Below are positions 16,070 through 25,211 of a stretch of 48,925 bases of DNA, piece after piece; the stretch's first letter is position 1, and each line of letters starts with the position of its first letter. Origin of the DNA: Deinococcus cellulosilyticus NBRC 106333 = KACC 11606. GTDB taxonomy: Bacteria > Deinococcota > Deinococci > Deinococcales > Deinococcaceae. The stretch lies in contig NZ_BJXB01000036.1 of NCBI RefSeq assembly GCF_007990775.1, positions 1-48,925 of the forward strand, given 5' to 3'. The translations under genes were made by a program, and so were the position numbers. Under the pieces are notes generated by a model, which saw only the letters and a list, made by a program, of their open reading frames with translations, was not told where the DNA came from and searched no databases.

Positions 16070-17866
16070 TTAAACCTGCTGGGTCTTCAGATAAACCAGC
16101 AGGGCACTGAGGTCAGAGGTGCGAACCCCTGGCACCCTGGAAGCCTGAGCCACCGTCTGGGGTTGTGCTCTGGAGAGCTTTTCGCGGGCCTCATTGGACA
16201 TGGCCGTGATCTGGCGGAAGTCGATGCCTGCCAGGCTGCGTTCGCCATATTTGCGTTCAGATTCCAGTTGCTGGCGGCTGCGTTCAATGTATCCAGCGTA
16301 TTTCACGTGGATCTGCACGCTTTCCTCTTCCAGCCAGTTTGCCATTCCTTTGAGTATGATCCCCAGAGGTTCCAGGTCAGCAAGGGTCATGTCCGGGCGG
16401 CGCAGCAATTGCTCACCTGTGATGCCCTGATGGCGCTGAGTGCGCAGCTGGCGGATGCCCTCTTCAATGCGCTGGTACTTCTCCTGAACAGCTTTCAGGA
16501 AAGCATCATCGACCAGACCCAGTTCATGGGCAAAGGGGGTCATGCGCTGGTCTGCGTTGTCCTGGCGCACCAGCAGGCGGTGTTCCACCCGGGAGGTCAT
16601 CATGCGGTAGGGTTCATCGGTGCCCTTGTAGACCAGATCGTCCAGCATGACCCCGATGTAGCTGCCTTCACGGGTGAAAAATTTCTCTTCCAGACCCAGT
16701 GCTTTGCGTGCAGCAGCTGTTCCAGCGACCAGTCCCTGTGCGGCGGCCTCTTCGTAACCACTGGTTCCGTTGATCTGTCCTGCTGTGAAAATGCCTGACA
16801 TGTATCTGGATTCCAGATTGAGGCTCAGTTCCAGAGAATCCACCACATCGTATTCCACAGCATAGGCATAACGCTGGATCACGGCATTCTCAAAGCCGGG
16901 AAGGGTGCGAACCATCTGGTCCTGAAGCGCAGGAGGCAGGCTGCTGGAGAAACCTTGCAGGTACACTTCGCTGGTGTCCACGCCGTCTGGCTCGACAAAC
17001 AGCAGGTGCCTGTCGTGATGAGAGAAACGCACGATCTTGTCTTCAATGCTCGGGCAGTATCGGGGACCAAGGCCCTCAATGTCTCCGGCATACATGGGAG
17101 ACAGGTGCAGGTTCTCCTGAATCAGACGGTGGGTTTCCGGGGTGGTGTGGGTCTGCCAGGTGGGACTCTTTCTGGCATCAGGACCGGGATTTCCAGTGAA
17201 GCTGTAGACCCGATCATCTCCGGGAAGTTCGAGCAGGGCAGCAAAATTCACCGAGTCTGCACGCACCCTGGGAGGGGTTCCAGTCTTGTAACGCTTGAGT
17301 GTGTGGCCTCCGCGCTCCAGAGCCTGGGACAGGAAACGGGCAGGAGGCTCCCCCTGACGGCCTTCCGGGCGGGAATGGCGACCATACCAGGTCAGACCCC
17401 GCATGAAGGTTCCGGCAGCGATCACCACTGCTTTTGCAGGATAGGTGCGACCATCGATGGTCTGCACCATCCATGTTTCCCCTTCCCGGTACACATCTGC
17501 AGCCTCACCCCGGATGATGTCAATGGCCGTGTTGCCCAGCACATATTCCTGTGCTTTTGCAGCGTACTGGTCGCGCTCGTTCTGCACTCGCAGGCTCTGC
17601 ACGGCAGGCCCTTTTGAGGCGTTCAGCATGCGGCTGTGGATGGCGGTGTCATCGGCGATGCGGCCCATCAGACCACCCATGGCGGTGAGCTCAAAGACCA
17701 TCTGGCTCTTGCCTGGCCCCCCCACAGCAGGGTTGCAGGGCATGCGTCCAATGGTGGCCGGGTTGGATATCATCATTGCGACAGTGCCGTATTTTGCAGC
17801 GGCCCATGCAGCTTCAATGCCTGCGTGGCCCCCTCCAATCACGATCACGTTGAAAACTCTCGACAT
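16070..17866 (-). CDS. mnmG: tRNA 5-carboxymethylaminomethyluridine synthesis enzyme MnmG (GidA)
   Basis: A 598-residue FAD/NADH-dependent enzyme that works with MnmE to modify the wobble uridine (U34) of several tRNAs. It shows the N-terminal dinucleotide fold VIVIGGGHAGIEAAWAAA (residues 7-24), NPAVGGPGKSQMVFE, the YCPSIEDKIVRF segment and the C-terminal helical MnmE-binding region. Length is close to the usual 600-630. No SD is visible. On the minus strand a -10-like TAAAGT (17881-17876) ends 9 bases before the ATG, consistent with a leaderless message. It is divergent from dnaA. Confidence 0.97.
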   Translation of the reverse strand: MSRVFNVIVIGGGHAGIEAAWAAAKYGTVAMMISNPATIGRMPCNPAVGGPGKSQMVFELTAMGGLMGRIADDTAIHSRMLNASKGPAVQSLRVQNERDQYAAKAQEYVLGNTAIDIIRGEAADVYREGETWMVQTIDGRTYPAKAVVIAAGTFMRGLTWYGRHSRPEGRQGEPPARFLSQALERGGHTLKRYKTGTPPRVRADSVNFAALLELPGDDRVYSFTGNPGPDARKSPTWQTHTTPETHRLIQENLHLSPMYAGDIEGLGPRYCPSIEDKIVRFSHHDRHLLFVEPDGVDTSEVYLQGFSSSLPPALQDQMVRTLPGFENAVIQRYAYAVEYDVVDSLELSLNLESRYMSGIFTAGQINGTSGYEEAAAQGLVAGTAAARKALGLEEKFFTREGSYIGVMLDDLVYKGTDEPYRMMTSRVEHRLLVRQDNADQRMTPFAHELGLVDDAFLKAVQEKYQRIEEGIRQLRTQRHQGITGEQLLRRPDMTLADLEPLGIILKGMANWLEEESVQIHVKYAGYIERSRQQLESERKYGERSLAGIDFRQITAMSNEAREKLSRAQPQTVAQASRVPGVRTSDLSALLVYLKTQQV

Positions 17867-17930
17867 AACCCATACACTTTACCCTAGTTTTTAGTAGGGG
17901 TACTATGAGGCGTGCCACGATACTGCTTTC

Positions 17931-17959
17931 AGCAGAACTGAGCTCAGCTCAGTTCTGCT
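17931..17959. repeat. 29-base perfect palindrome between mnmG and dnaA
   Basis: AGCAGAACTGAGCT - C - AGCTCAGTTCTGCT: 14 bases perfectly inverted around one base. It has no adjacent T tract, so it is not an ordinary terminator. It sits upstream of dnaA in the gene-free region facing mnmG and may be a protein-binding site. Confidence 0.85.
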
Positions 17960-18131
17960 TGAGCAAAGCGAATAGAAAGGTCAGGACACTGACTCAAGGT
18001 TCAAGCAACATCTGCCTGGATCAGTAGAATGAACAACCCTGGCCCGCCTCTTTCGTTTGTCCGCAGTCAAAGCAGGCAAAAAATGGGGCCCCAGCTGAAA
18101 TCTAGTGACAACAAGGGAGGCTGTAATCTCT

Positions 18132-19490
<1,359 letters not shown>

Positions 19491-19514
19491 AGCCATGTGC
19501 AAAAAATCACTTTC

Positions 19515-19711
19515 TGTGGATAAGTCTGTGGATAAGTCTGTGGATAACCTGTGGATAACCCTGTGGATAACCTGTGGATAACTTTGCCTGTGGATAACCC
19601 CTGTACTTATCCACAGGTTATCCACAGGAAAGTGCCAGTTATCCACAACTTTATCCACAAGACGTTTCTCGTGTAGGATGGGCTCCAGGTGGGTTTTCCA
19701 CAATATCCACA
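19515..19711. other. oriC: DnaA-box array
   Basis: The dnaA-dnaN gap holds 11 exact DnaA boxes. Seven read TGTGGATAA on the plus strand, at 19515, 19527, 19539, 19550, 19562, 19573 and 19589 (first base). Four read TTATCCACA, at 19607, 19618, 19639 and 19651. Two one-mismatch boxes follow at 19694-19702 (TTTTCCACA) and 19703-19711 (ATATCCACA). The first six are spaced 11-12 bases start to start. The two groups point towards each other around 19600. Confidence 0.97.
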
Positions 19712-19768
19712 GGCCCTATTACTACTACTGCTGTTAAAAATATCTATATATATAATCTTTAAAAGAGG
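19712..19768 (+). other. oriC unwinding system: GC cluster, DnaA-trios, AT-rich DUE
   Basis: Right after the last DnaA box comes a short GC-rich cluster (AGGCC), then six triplets CTA-TTA-CTA-CTA-CTG-CTG (19716-19733). On the other strand four of these read as the DnaA-trio motif TAG/TAA, and the CTG units are CAG. An AT-rich run with TATATATATAAT follows (19734-19762). This order (box, GC cluster, trios, AT-rich DUE) is the bacterial basal origin unwinding system described in Bacillus subtilis. A TATAAT at 19751-19756 in the same stretch probably serves as the dnaN -10. Confidence 0.88.
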
Positions 19769-19776
19769 AGAAAGCC

Positions 19777-20859
19777 ATGCAGATTCAGGTCACCAAAAAG
19801 TTCCTCAGTGATGCCTTGAGCACCCTGGAAAGAATCATTCCAGCCAGAAGCAACAACCCTGTTCTCTCCTATGTCAAGATTCAGCCTTCTGACAGAGGAA
19901 TTTACCTGAGTGGAACCAACCTGGAATTGGACATGGAAGGTTTTGTTCCCGCTCAGGTGGAAAACGGACAGGCCGTGATTGTTCCTGCCCACCTGTTTGC
20001 CCAGATTGTCAGGAACCTGCCCGGAGAACTGGTCGAGATCAACCTCAACCAGAGTGAAATCACCCTGACTTCTGGTGGAAGCAACTTCAAACTCCAGACC
20101 GGAGACCTCTCCGCCTTTCCAGAGATCCAGTTTCCTTCCCACTCCGATGTGGAGATGGACGCCAAGGAACTGAACCGTTCGCTGAGCAGCGTGCGTTATG
20201 CCACGGCCACAGAAGCTTTTCAACAGGTTTTCCGTGGAATCAAGTTTGAGCTTCGTGCCAAACAGGTGCGTCTGGTGGCTTCCGATGGTTTCCGTCTGGC
20301 CCTCAGAGATTTCACCGGGTCTGGTGTGGACAGAAACTTGATTGTTCCTGCCAAGAGTGCCGATGAACTGAACCGCATCCTCAAGGAGGGTCTGGTGAAA
20401 CTCACCTTTGGAGACCACTTGCTCTCTGTGGCCTCAGACCGCACCAAGATGAACATCAAGCTCCTGGATGGTGAGTTTCCTGATTACGAGCGGGTCATTC
20501 CCAGCAACATCAAGGTAAAAGTGCAGCTTCCTGCTTCAAAACTCAAGGAAGCAGTTTCGAGGGTGGCCGTACTTGCGGATAAAAACGCCAACAACCGTGT
20601 TGAATTTCTGGTCTCGGAGTCCAAGCTTCAATTGATCGCCGAGGGGGATTACGGACGCGCACAGGAAGTTTTAGAGGTACTTCAGGAGGGGAGTGAGCCT
20701 GCCATTTCGCTGGGTTTCAATGCCAAGTTCGTTTCGGATGCCCTCGGTCCCATGGAAGGGGATGTGGTGTTGCAACTTTCAGGAGTGACCACCCCAGCCC
20801 TTTTCAAGACCACCGATGAATCTGGTTACCTGGCAGTGGTGGTGCCCCTGCGCATCTGA
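19777..20859 (+). CDS. dnaN: DNA polymerase III beta subunit (sliding clamp)
   Basis: A 360-residue beta clamp of three repeated clamp domains. It dimerises into a ring on DNA that tethers polymerase III and other repair enzymes. Recognisable segments include SNNPVLSYVKI near the N-terminus, the middle-domain LVASDGFRLAL and PDYERVIP, and the C-terminal GYLAVVVPLRI that forms part of the peptide-binding pocket. The length is typical (360-380). A strong SD (AGAGGAG at 19764-19770) lies 6 bases from the ATG. Its likely -10 (TATAAT, 19751-19756) is inside the origin unwinding region, so replication initiation and dnaN transcription may interfere. Confidence 0.97.
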   Translation: MQIQVTKKFLSDALSTLERIIPARSNNPVLSYVKIQPSDRGIYLSGTNLELDMEGFVPAQVENGQAVIVPAHLFAQIVRNLPGELVEINLNQSEITLTSGGSNFKLQTGDLSAFPEIQFPSHSDVEMDAKELNRSLSSVRYATATEAFQQVFRGIKFELRAKQVRLVASDGFRLALRDFTGSGVDRNLIVPAKSADELNRILKEGLVKLTFGDHLLSVASDRTKMNIKLLDGEFPDYERVIPSNIKVKVQLPASKLKEAVSRVAVLADKNANNRVEFLVSESKLQLIAEGDYGRAQEVLEVLQEGSEPAISLGFNAKFVSDALGPMEGDVVLQLSGVTTPALFKTTDESGYLAVVVPLRI

Positions 20860-20905
20860 GGCTCGAAGCTGAAGTTCAGCTGTGGGAGGGATAAACATCC
20901 CCGAG

Positions 20906-20940
20906 TTATCCACAGGTTATCCACAGAAAATTGTGGAAAA
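20906..20940. other. Second DnaA-box cluster, downstream of dnaN
   Basis: Two exact boxes TTATCCACA at 20906-20914 and 20917-20925, 11 bases apart as in the main array, plus a one-mismatch box on the opposite strand (TGTGGAAAA, 20932-20940). They lie between dnaN and the eno promoter. Confidence 0.9.
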
Positions 20941-21017
20941 CCCCGATTCTATCAGAGGATCTTGAGGATGTGTACCTCCCTCCCAATTTTCAGGACAGGA
21001 GTCCCGGACAAGACAAA

Positions 21018-21049
21018 TTGACGAAAGGCTCTTAAAAATCGGTTATAGT
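21018..21049 (+). promoter_or_regulatory. Probable promoter of eno-pyk
   Basis: TTGACG (21018-21023) and TATAGT (21044-21049). The 20-base spacer is longer than ideal, so the -35 assignment is uncertain. Transcription would start near 21056. Confidence 0.55.
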
Positions 21050-21060
21050 GTCACAGGTAC

Positions 21061-21081
21061 ACTTCCCTAGGGAAGTTTTTT
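21061..21081 (+). promoter_or_regulatory. Hairpin plus T run in the eno leader
   Basis: ACTTCCCTAGGGAAGT is a perfect 16-base palindrome followed directly by a T run to 21081. It lies between the presumed eno promoter and the SD GGAGG (21085-21089). It may be a 5' stabilising hairpin, a weak attenuator, or a terminator for dnaN. Confidence 0.7.
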
Positions 21082-21094
21082 AATGGAGGTCATC

Positions 21095-22363
21095 ATGACG
21101 AAAATCGCTAACATCATCGCCCGTGAAGTGCTTGACTCCCGTGGTAACCCCACTGTCGAGGCCGAAGTTCACCTCGAAAGCGGTTTCGTTGGCCGTGCCA
21201 TCGTTCCCTCGGGAGCCAGCACCGGCAGCCACGAAGCCAACGAGCTGCGTGACGGGGGCAAGCGCTACCTGGGCAAAGGTGTGGAAAAAGCTGTGGAGAA
21301 TGTGGAAAACGTCATTCGCCCGGCCCTCATCGGTGTGGACGCACTCGATCAGGTCAAAGTCGACCAGATCATGCTCGACCTCGATGGCACCCCCAACAAG
21401 AGCAAGCTCGGTGGCAACGCCATCCTGGCTGTCTCTCTGGCCAATGCCCGTGCAGCTGCAAGCTACCTGGGCCTTCCCCTCTACCGTTACCTCGGTGGGA
21501 ACAACGCCAAGGTGCTGCCCGCACCCATGATGAACGTGATCAACGGGGGGGCACACGCCGACAACCGTGTGGACTTCCAGGAATTCATGGTCATGCCCCT
21601 CGGCGCTCCCAGCTTCAAAGAAGCCCTGCGTTACGGCGCAGAAGTGTTCCATGCCCTCAAGAAAGTGCTGAAGAAGCGCGGCTACAACACCAACGTCGGT
21701 GACGAAGGTGGTTTTGCTCCTGACCTCCAGAGCAACGAAGAAGCCCTCGAAGTGCTGATGGAAGCCATCAAGGACGCTGGCTACGAAGCAGGCAAGGACA
21801 TCTTCATCGCCCTTGACCCCGCCACCAGCGAACTTTACAAAGACGGCAAATACCACCTTGAAAGCGAAGGTCGCATTCTGACCAGCGAGGAAATGGTGGA
21901 CTTCTGGGCCGACTGGGCTGCCCGTTACCCCATCGTCTCCATCGAAGACGGCCTGCACGAAGACGACTGGGCTGGCTGGGAACTGCTCACCCAGAAAATC
22001 GGCGACAAGGTACAGCTTGTGGGTGACGACCTGTTCGTGACCAACGTCAAGCGCCTCAAACAGGGCATTGACACCAAAGTCGGCAACTCCATCCTGGTGA
22101 AAGTGAACCAGATCGGCAGCCTCACCGAAGCGATGGACGCCATCGAAATGGCCCAGAAGGCTGGCTACACCGCAGTGATTTCTCACCGCAGTGGTGAGTC
22201 CGAAGACAGCTTCATCGCTGACCTGGCTGTGGCCACCAACGCTGGACAGATCAAGACCGGTTCTGCCAGCCGCAGTGACCGCATCGCCAAGTACAACCAA
22301 CTCCTGCGCATTGAGCATGAACTCGGTGCTGCAGCTCGATTCCTGGGGAAAGATGCTCTTTAA
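21095..22363 (+). CDS. eno: Enolase
   Basis: A 422-residue enolase converting 2-phosphoglycerate to phosphoenolpyruvate with Mg2+. Family segments: REVLDSRGNPTVEAEV at the N-terminus, VPSGASTG, LPAPMMNVINGGAHADN, the metal-binding SIEDGL and the signature SHRSGESEDSFIADLAV near the C-terminus. The GGAGG at 21085-21089 lies 5 bases before ATG 21095; an in-frame ATG at 21083 overlaps that SD and is rejected. The last 11 bases overlap pyk, so two consecutive glycolytic enzymes are translationally coupled. Confidence 0.97.
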   Translation: MTKIANIIAREVLDSRGNPTVEAEVHLESGFVGRAIVPSGASTGSHEANELRDGGKRYLGKGVEKAVENVENVIRPALIGVDALDQVKVDQIMLDLDGTPNKSKLGGNAILAVSLANARAAASYLGLPLYRYLGGNNAKVLPAPMMNVINGGAHADNRVDFQEFMVMPLGAPSFKEALRYGAEVFHALKKVLKKRGYNTNVGDEGGFAPDLQSNEEALEVLMEAIKDAGYEAGKDIFIALDPATSELYKDGKYHLESEGRILTSEEMVDFWADWAARYPIVSIEDGLHEDDWAGWELLTQKIGDKVQLVGDDLFVTNVKRLKQGIDTKVGNSILVKVNQIGSLTEAMDAIEMAQKAGYTAVISHRSGESEDSFIADLAVATNAGQIKTGSASRSDRIAKYNQLLRIEHELGAAARFLGKDAL

Positions 22364-23774
22364 ACGATCCACCAAGATTGTCGCGACCATTGGTCCGGCA
22401 AGTGAAAAACCCGAAGTCCTCGAGCAGATGATTGATGCTGGCCTGAACGTGGCCCGCCTCAACTTCTCCCACGGCACCAAAGAAGACCACCAGAAGCGCG
22501 TGGACATGATCCGCGCCGCTGCAGCCAAAAAAGGTGTGAACGTGGGCATCCTGCAGGACCTGCAAGGACCCAAAATCCGCACAGGTCGCTTCAAAGATGG
22601 TCCTGTCACCCTGGAAAAGGGCCAGAAGTTCATCCTGACCGCCGACGACGTGGAAGGCAACGCCGAAAAGGTGTCCACCACCTACAAGCCCCTTCCCCAG
22701 GATGTCAGCGTGGGCATGACCCTGCTCCTCGATGACGGCAACCTTGAGCTGCGCATCAAAGAGATCAAAGGCAACGACATCATCACCGAAGTTGAAATCG
22801 GTGGGGTGCTGAGCAACAACAAAGGCATCAACGTGCCCGAAGCCGACCTCTCTGCCCCTGCACTGTCCGACAAGGACATTGCTGACCTCGGGGTCGGTGC
22901 AGAAATCGGCGTGGACTGGGTGGCCCTCAGCTTCGTGCGTTCCCGTGACGACCTGATTCTGGCCCGCCACCACCTGAGAATGCTCGGTTCAAGCGCGAAA
23001 CTGATGGCCAAAATCGAGAAGCCCCAGGCTGTGGACCGCTTCGACGAAATCCTCGCTGAAGCAGACGGCATCATGGTGGCCCGTGGTGACCTCGGGGTGG
23101 AAATGCCCACCGAACAGGTCCCCGTGATCCAGAAGATGATCATCCGCAAGTGCCGCGAAGCGGGCAAGCCCGTGATCACCGCCACCCAGATGCTCGAAAG
23201 CATGCGCACCAACCCCCGTCCCACCCGCGCAGAGGCCAGTGACGTGGCCAACGCCATCTTCGACGGAACCGACGCCGTGATGCTCTCCGCAGAATCTGCA
23301 AGCGGCATGTACCCTGTGGAATCCGTGGGCATGATGTTCAAAATCGCTGAGACCGCTGAAGGCACTTCTCAGTACGAAGAAGAACTCATCAAGATCCCCG
23401 AGGATCGCCACACCACCCAGGACGCCATTGCGCACTCTGCAAGCGAAATCGCACGCTTCCTGAACGCCAAGGCCATCGTGTGCTTCACCTCCTCCGGAGC
23501 CACTGCAGCACGCGTGTCCCGCCGCCGTCCCCGCAAACCCATCCTGGCCCTCACCCCCAACGACAAAGTGGTGAACCAGCTGGCCCTGATGTGGGGTGTG
23601 GTGCCCCTCCTCACCCGTGACCCCAAAGACACCGATGACATGGTGGAGATTGCCGTCCAGACCCTGCAGGATCTGGAGCTGGTGCAATCTGGAGACCGCA
23701 TCGTGATCGTCGCTGGTGTACCTTTCGGCATGAAAGGAACCACCAACACGCTGCGCGTGGCGCGGATTCCGTAA
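22353..23774 (+). CDS. pyk: Pyruvate kinase
   Basis: A 473-residue pyruvate kinase that transfers the phosphate of phosphoenolpyruvate to ADP. It starts with the KIVATIGPASEKPE motif, followed by NFSHGT, the catalytic-lysine region LMAKIEKPQAV, MVARGDLGVEMP and ITATQMLESM. The C-terminal allosteric domain is present (FTSSGATAARVSRRRP). ATG 22353 overlaps the eno stop by 11 bases and is preceded by GGGGAAAG. Upstream frame-open codons inside eno are discarded because they encode no family sequence. A repeat-type hairpin at 23808-23831 may terminate the operon. Confidence 0.97.
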   Translation: MLFKRSTKIVATIGPASEKPEVLEQMIDAGLNVARLNFSHGTKEDHQKRVDMIRAAAAKKGVNVGILQDLQGPKIRTGRFKDGPVTLEKGQKFILTADDVEGNAEKVSTTYKPLPQDVSVGMTLLLDDGNLELRIKEIKGNDIITEVEIGGVLSNNKGINVPEADLSAPALSDKDIADLGVGAEIGVDWVALSFVRSRDDLILARHHLRMLGSSAKLMAKIEKPQAVDRFDEILAEADGIMVARGDLGVEMPTEQVPVIQKMIIRKCREAGKPVITATQMLESMRTNPRPTRAEASDVANAIFDGTDAVMLSAESASGMYPVESVGMMFKIAETAEGTSQYEEELIKIPEDRHTTQDAIAHSASEIARFLNAKAIVCFTSSGATAARVSRRRPRKPILALTPNDKVVNQLALMWGVVPLLTRDPKDTDDMVEIAVQTLQDLELVQSGDRIVIVAGVPFGMKGTTNTLRVARIP

Positions 23775-23807
23775 CCTCACCACCCACCCTCACCCCGTCT
23801 CACGCCT

Positions 23808-23920
23808 CCCTCTCCCAGAACTGGGAGAGGGATTTTGCTGTCTTCCTGTTTTCCCATCAAAAACCTCTCCCGCGAAAGTGGGAGAGGGAGCGAAGAGGCA
23901 AAGCCTCAAGCGGAGCGAGG
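23808..23920. repeat. Two CTCTCCC-type inverted repeats between pyk and the saccharopine-dehydrogenase gene
   Basis: CCCTCTCCCAG/CTGGGAGAGGG (23808-23831) with a following ATTTT, and CCTCTCCC/GGGAGAGG (23864-23887) followed by a GAGCGAAGAGGC...GCCTC...GGAGCGAGGGT stretch. Such CTCTCCC palindromes are common intergenic repeats in bacteria. Here they fill the gap between convergent genes and can act as terminators in both directions. Confidence 0.75.
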
Positions 23921-23921
23921 G

Positions 23922-25052
23922 TCAGGCAGGCACAATCCGGGCACTGTTCGCCAGATGCTCCACCTGCTCCACCTGGTAGTAACGCCCGAAGCGGTTTTCC
24001 AGGAAGGGTCTCAGGGGCACATCTTCCTGACGCACGAAGCCCTGGGCAGGCAGGAAGTCTTCGGCGTGGAGGTCCAGGACGGCGCACAAAGAAGCTGCGG
24101 TGGTGAGCTGGATGGCACTCCAGTGTTGACCGTGGACCATCTGGTCGTAGATTTTGCGGGCGTCGCTGACCTGGGTGAGGCGGCCCTCTTTGTAGCCAGT
24201 CACGGTGCAGAAGGTCAGGACCACATCCTGAGGGGTGATGGGAAGGGCGTTTTCCAGAATGTCTTTCAGCATCTCACGGCGCTCGGAGAGGCGCAGATCG
24301 CGGATCAGGAACTGCATCAGGTAGCGGTGGCCAGGGTAACGCACGGACTTGTAATCCAGACGCTGGACTTTGCCTTCCAGGGTCTCACAGAGGGTGCCCA
24401 GACCACCAGAGGTGTTGAAGGCCTCGTAGGTGATCCCATCCAGTGAGAAGCTCTCCAGGCCCTCAAGGGCCTGCATTTCCACGATTTTGCCATCATGCAG
24501 GGCTTCACAGGGGTTGATGTACTCGTTGACCACGCCGTCGGTGGACCAGGTGAGGTTGTACATCAGCATGTTGGTGGGGAACTGTGGGAGGGCACCCACG
24601 CGCATTTTGATGTCAAGAATGGAATCAAACCCCTTTGCGAGGTCTGCCGCCAGAATCCCGATGAAGCCAGGGGCCAGACCGCACTGGGGCATGAACACCT
24701 GACCGGGTTTTGCCTGCTTTGCCAGTTCGCGGATGTGGGCAGTGGTTTCACGGTCCTCGGTGAGGTCGAAGTAACTCACCCCAGCGTTCAGGGCGGCTTC
24801 TGCAATGAACTTGTTCACGAAGTAGGGCCCGGCAGAAACCACCTGATCCACTTCCTTGAAGGCCTCCTGCATCATGCCAATGTCGGTGGCATCCAGAACC
24901 ACACTTCTTACAGGCACGGTTTTGACGGCGCGTTCCAGGGCCTGTTCACTCTTGTCTGCAAGGGTGACTTCATAATTCTGGGCGTGGTGGAGCAGGTGCG
25001 CGATGGTGGTGCCGACTTTTCCTGCACCGAAAATCAGGACTTTGCGTTTCAT
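23922..25052 (-). CDS. Saccharopine dehydrogenase family protein
   Basis: A 376-residue NAD(P)-dependent oxidoreductase with an N-terminal Rossmann fold (KVLIFGAGKVGTTIAHLL, residues 4-21) and the saccharopine-dehydrogenase C-terminal domain (CGLAPGFIGILAADLA, then GGLGTLCET). The Lys9-type reaction links saccharopine with 2-aminoadipate 6-semialdehyde and glutamate. It is shorter than yeast Lys9 (446). The neighbours fit lysine breakdown: the aldehyde dehydrogenase could oxidise the semialdehyde and the DUF1338 enzyme would act on 2-oxoadipate. The GGGAGGT SD lies 8 bases from ATG 25052. It is 159 bases downstream of the dehydrogenase gene, with a repeat palindrome in between. It could instead be a carboxynorspermidine-type relative. 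Confidence 0.85.
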   Translation of the reverse strand: MKRKVLIFGAGKVGTTIAHLLHHAQNYEVTLADKSEQALERAVKTVPVRSVVLDATDIGMMQEAFKEVDQVVSAGPYFVNKFIAEAALNAGVSYFDLTEDRETTAHIRELAKQAKPGQVFMPQCGLAPGFIGILAADLAKGFDSILDIKMRVGALPQFPTNMLMYNLTWSTDGVVNEYINPCEALHDGKIVEMQALEGLESFSLDGITYEAFNTSGGLGTLCETLEGKVQRLDYKSVRYPGHRYLMQFLIRDLRLSERREMLKDILENALPITPQDVVLTFCTVTGYKEGRLTQVSDARKIYDQMVHGQHWSAIQLTTAASLCAVLDLHAEDFLPAQGFVRQEDVPLRPFLENRFGRYYQVEQVEHLANSARIVPA

Positions 25053-25172
25053 GGTGTGTGACCTCCCTGCCAGAGAAGAAAACCTCTCTGGCAATGTTTT
25101 GGATGTGGGTTTTGAGGGAAGAAGATGGAATCAGCGTCAGGCGTGCCTGCCTGGGAATGATGTCGATTGAAC

Positions 25173-25204
25173 TGTAGGGGCGGGCCGCTGGCTCGCCCCA
25201 CATC
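25173..25204. repeat. TGTAGGGGCG palindromic intergenic repeat, copy 1
   Basis: TGTAGGGGCGGGCC then GCTG and GCTCGCCCC: an imperfect hairpin of the family also seen at 29821-29851 and (inverted) 37892-37918. It lies between two genes of the same operon. Confidence 0.7.
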
Positions 25205-25211
25205 GCATGTT

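Noticed and set aside
21080..22681. Long minus-strand open frame across eno
   Set aside because: It is the shadow of eno codon usage; the translation has no family features, whereas enolase is unmistakable on the plus strand.
23861..23887. CTCTCCC palindromes as a possible CRISPR or phage attachment site
   Set aside because: There are only two hairpins of unequal length with no regular spacers, and the sequence type is a common intergenic repeat.
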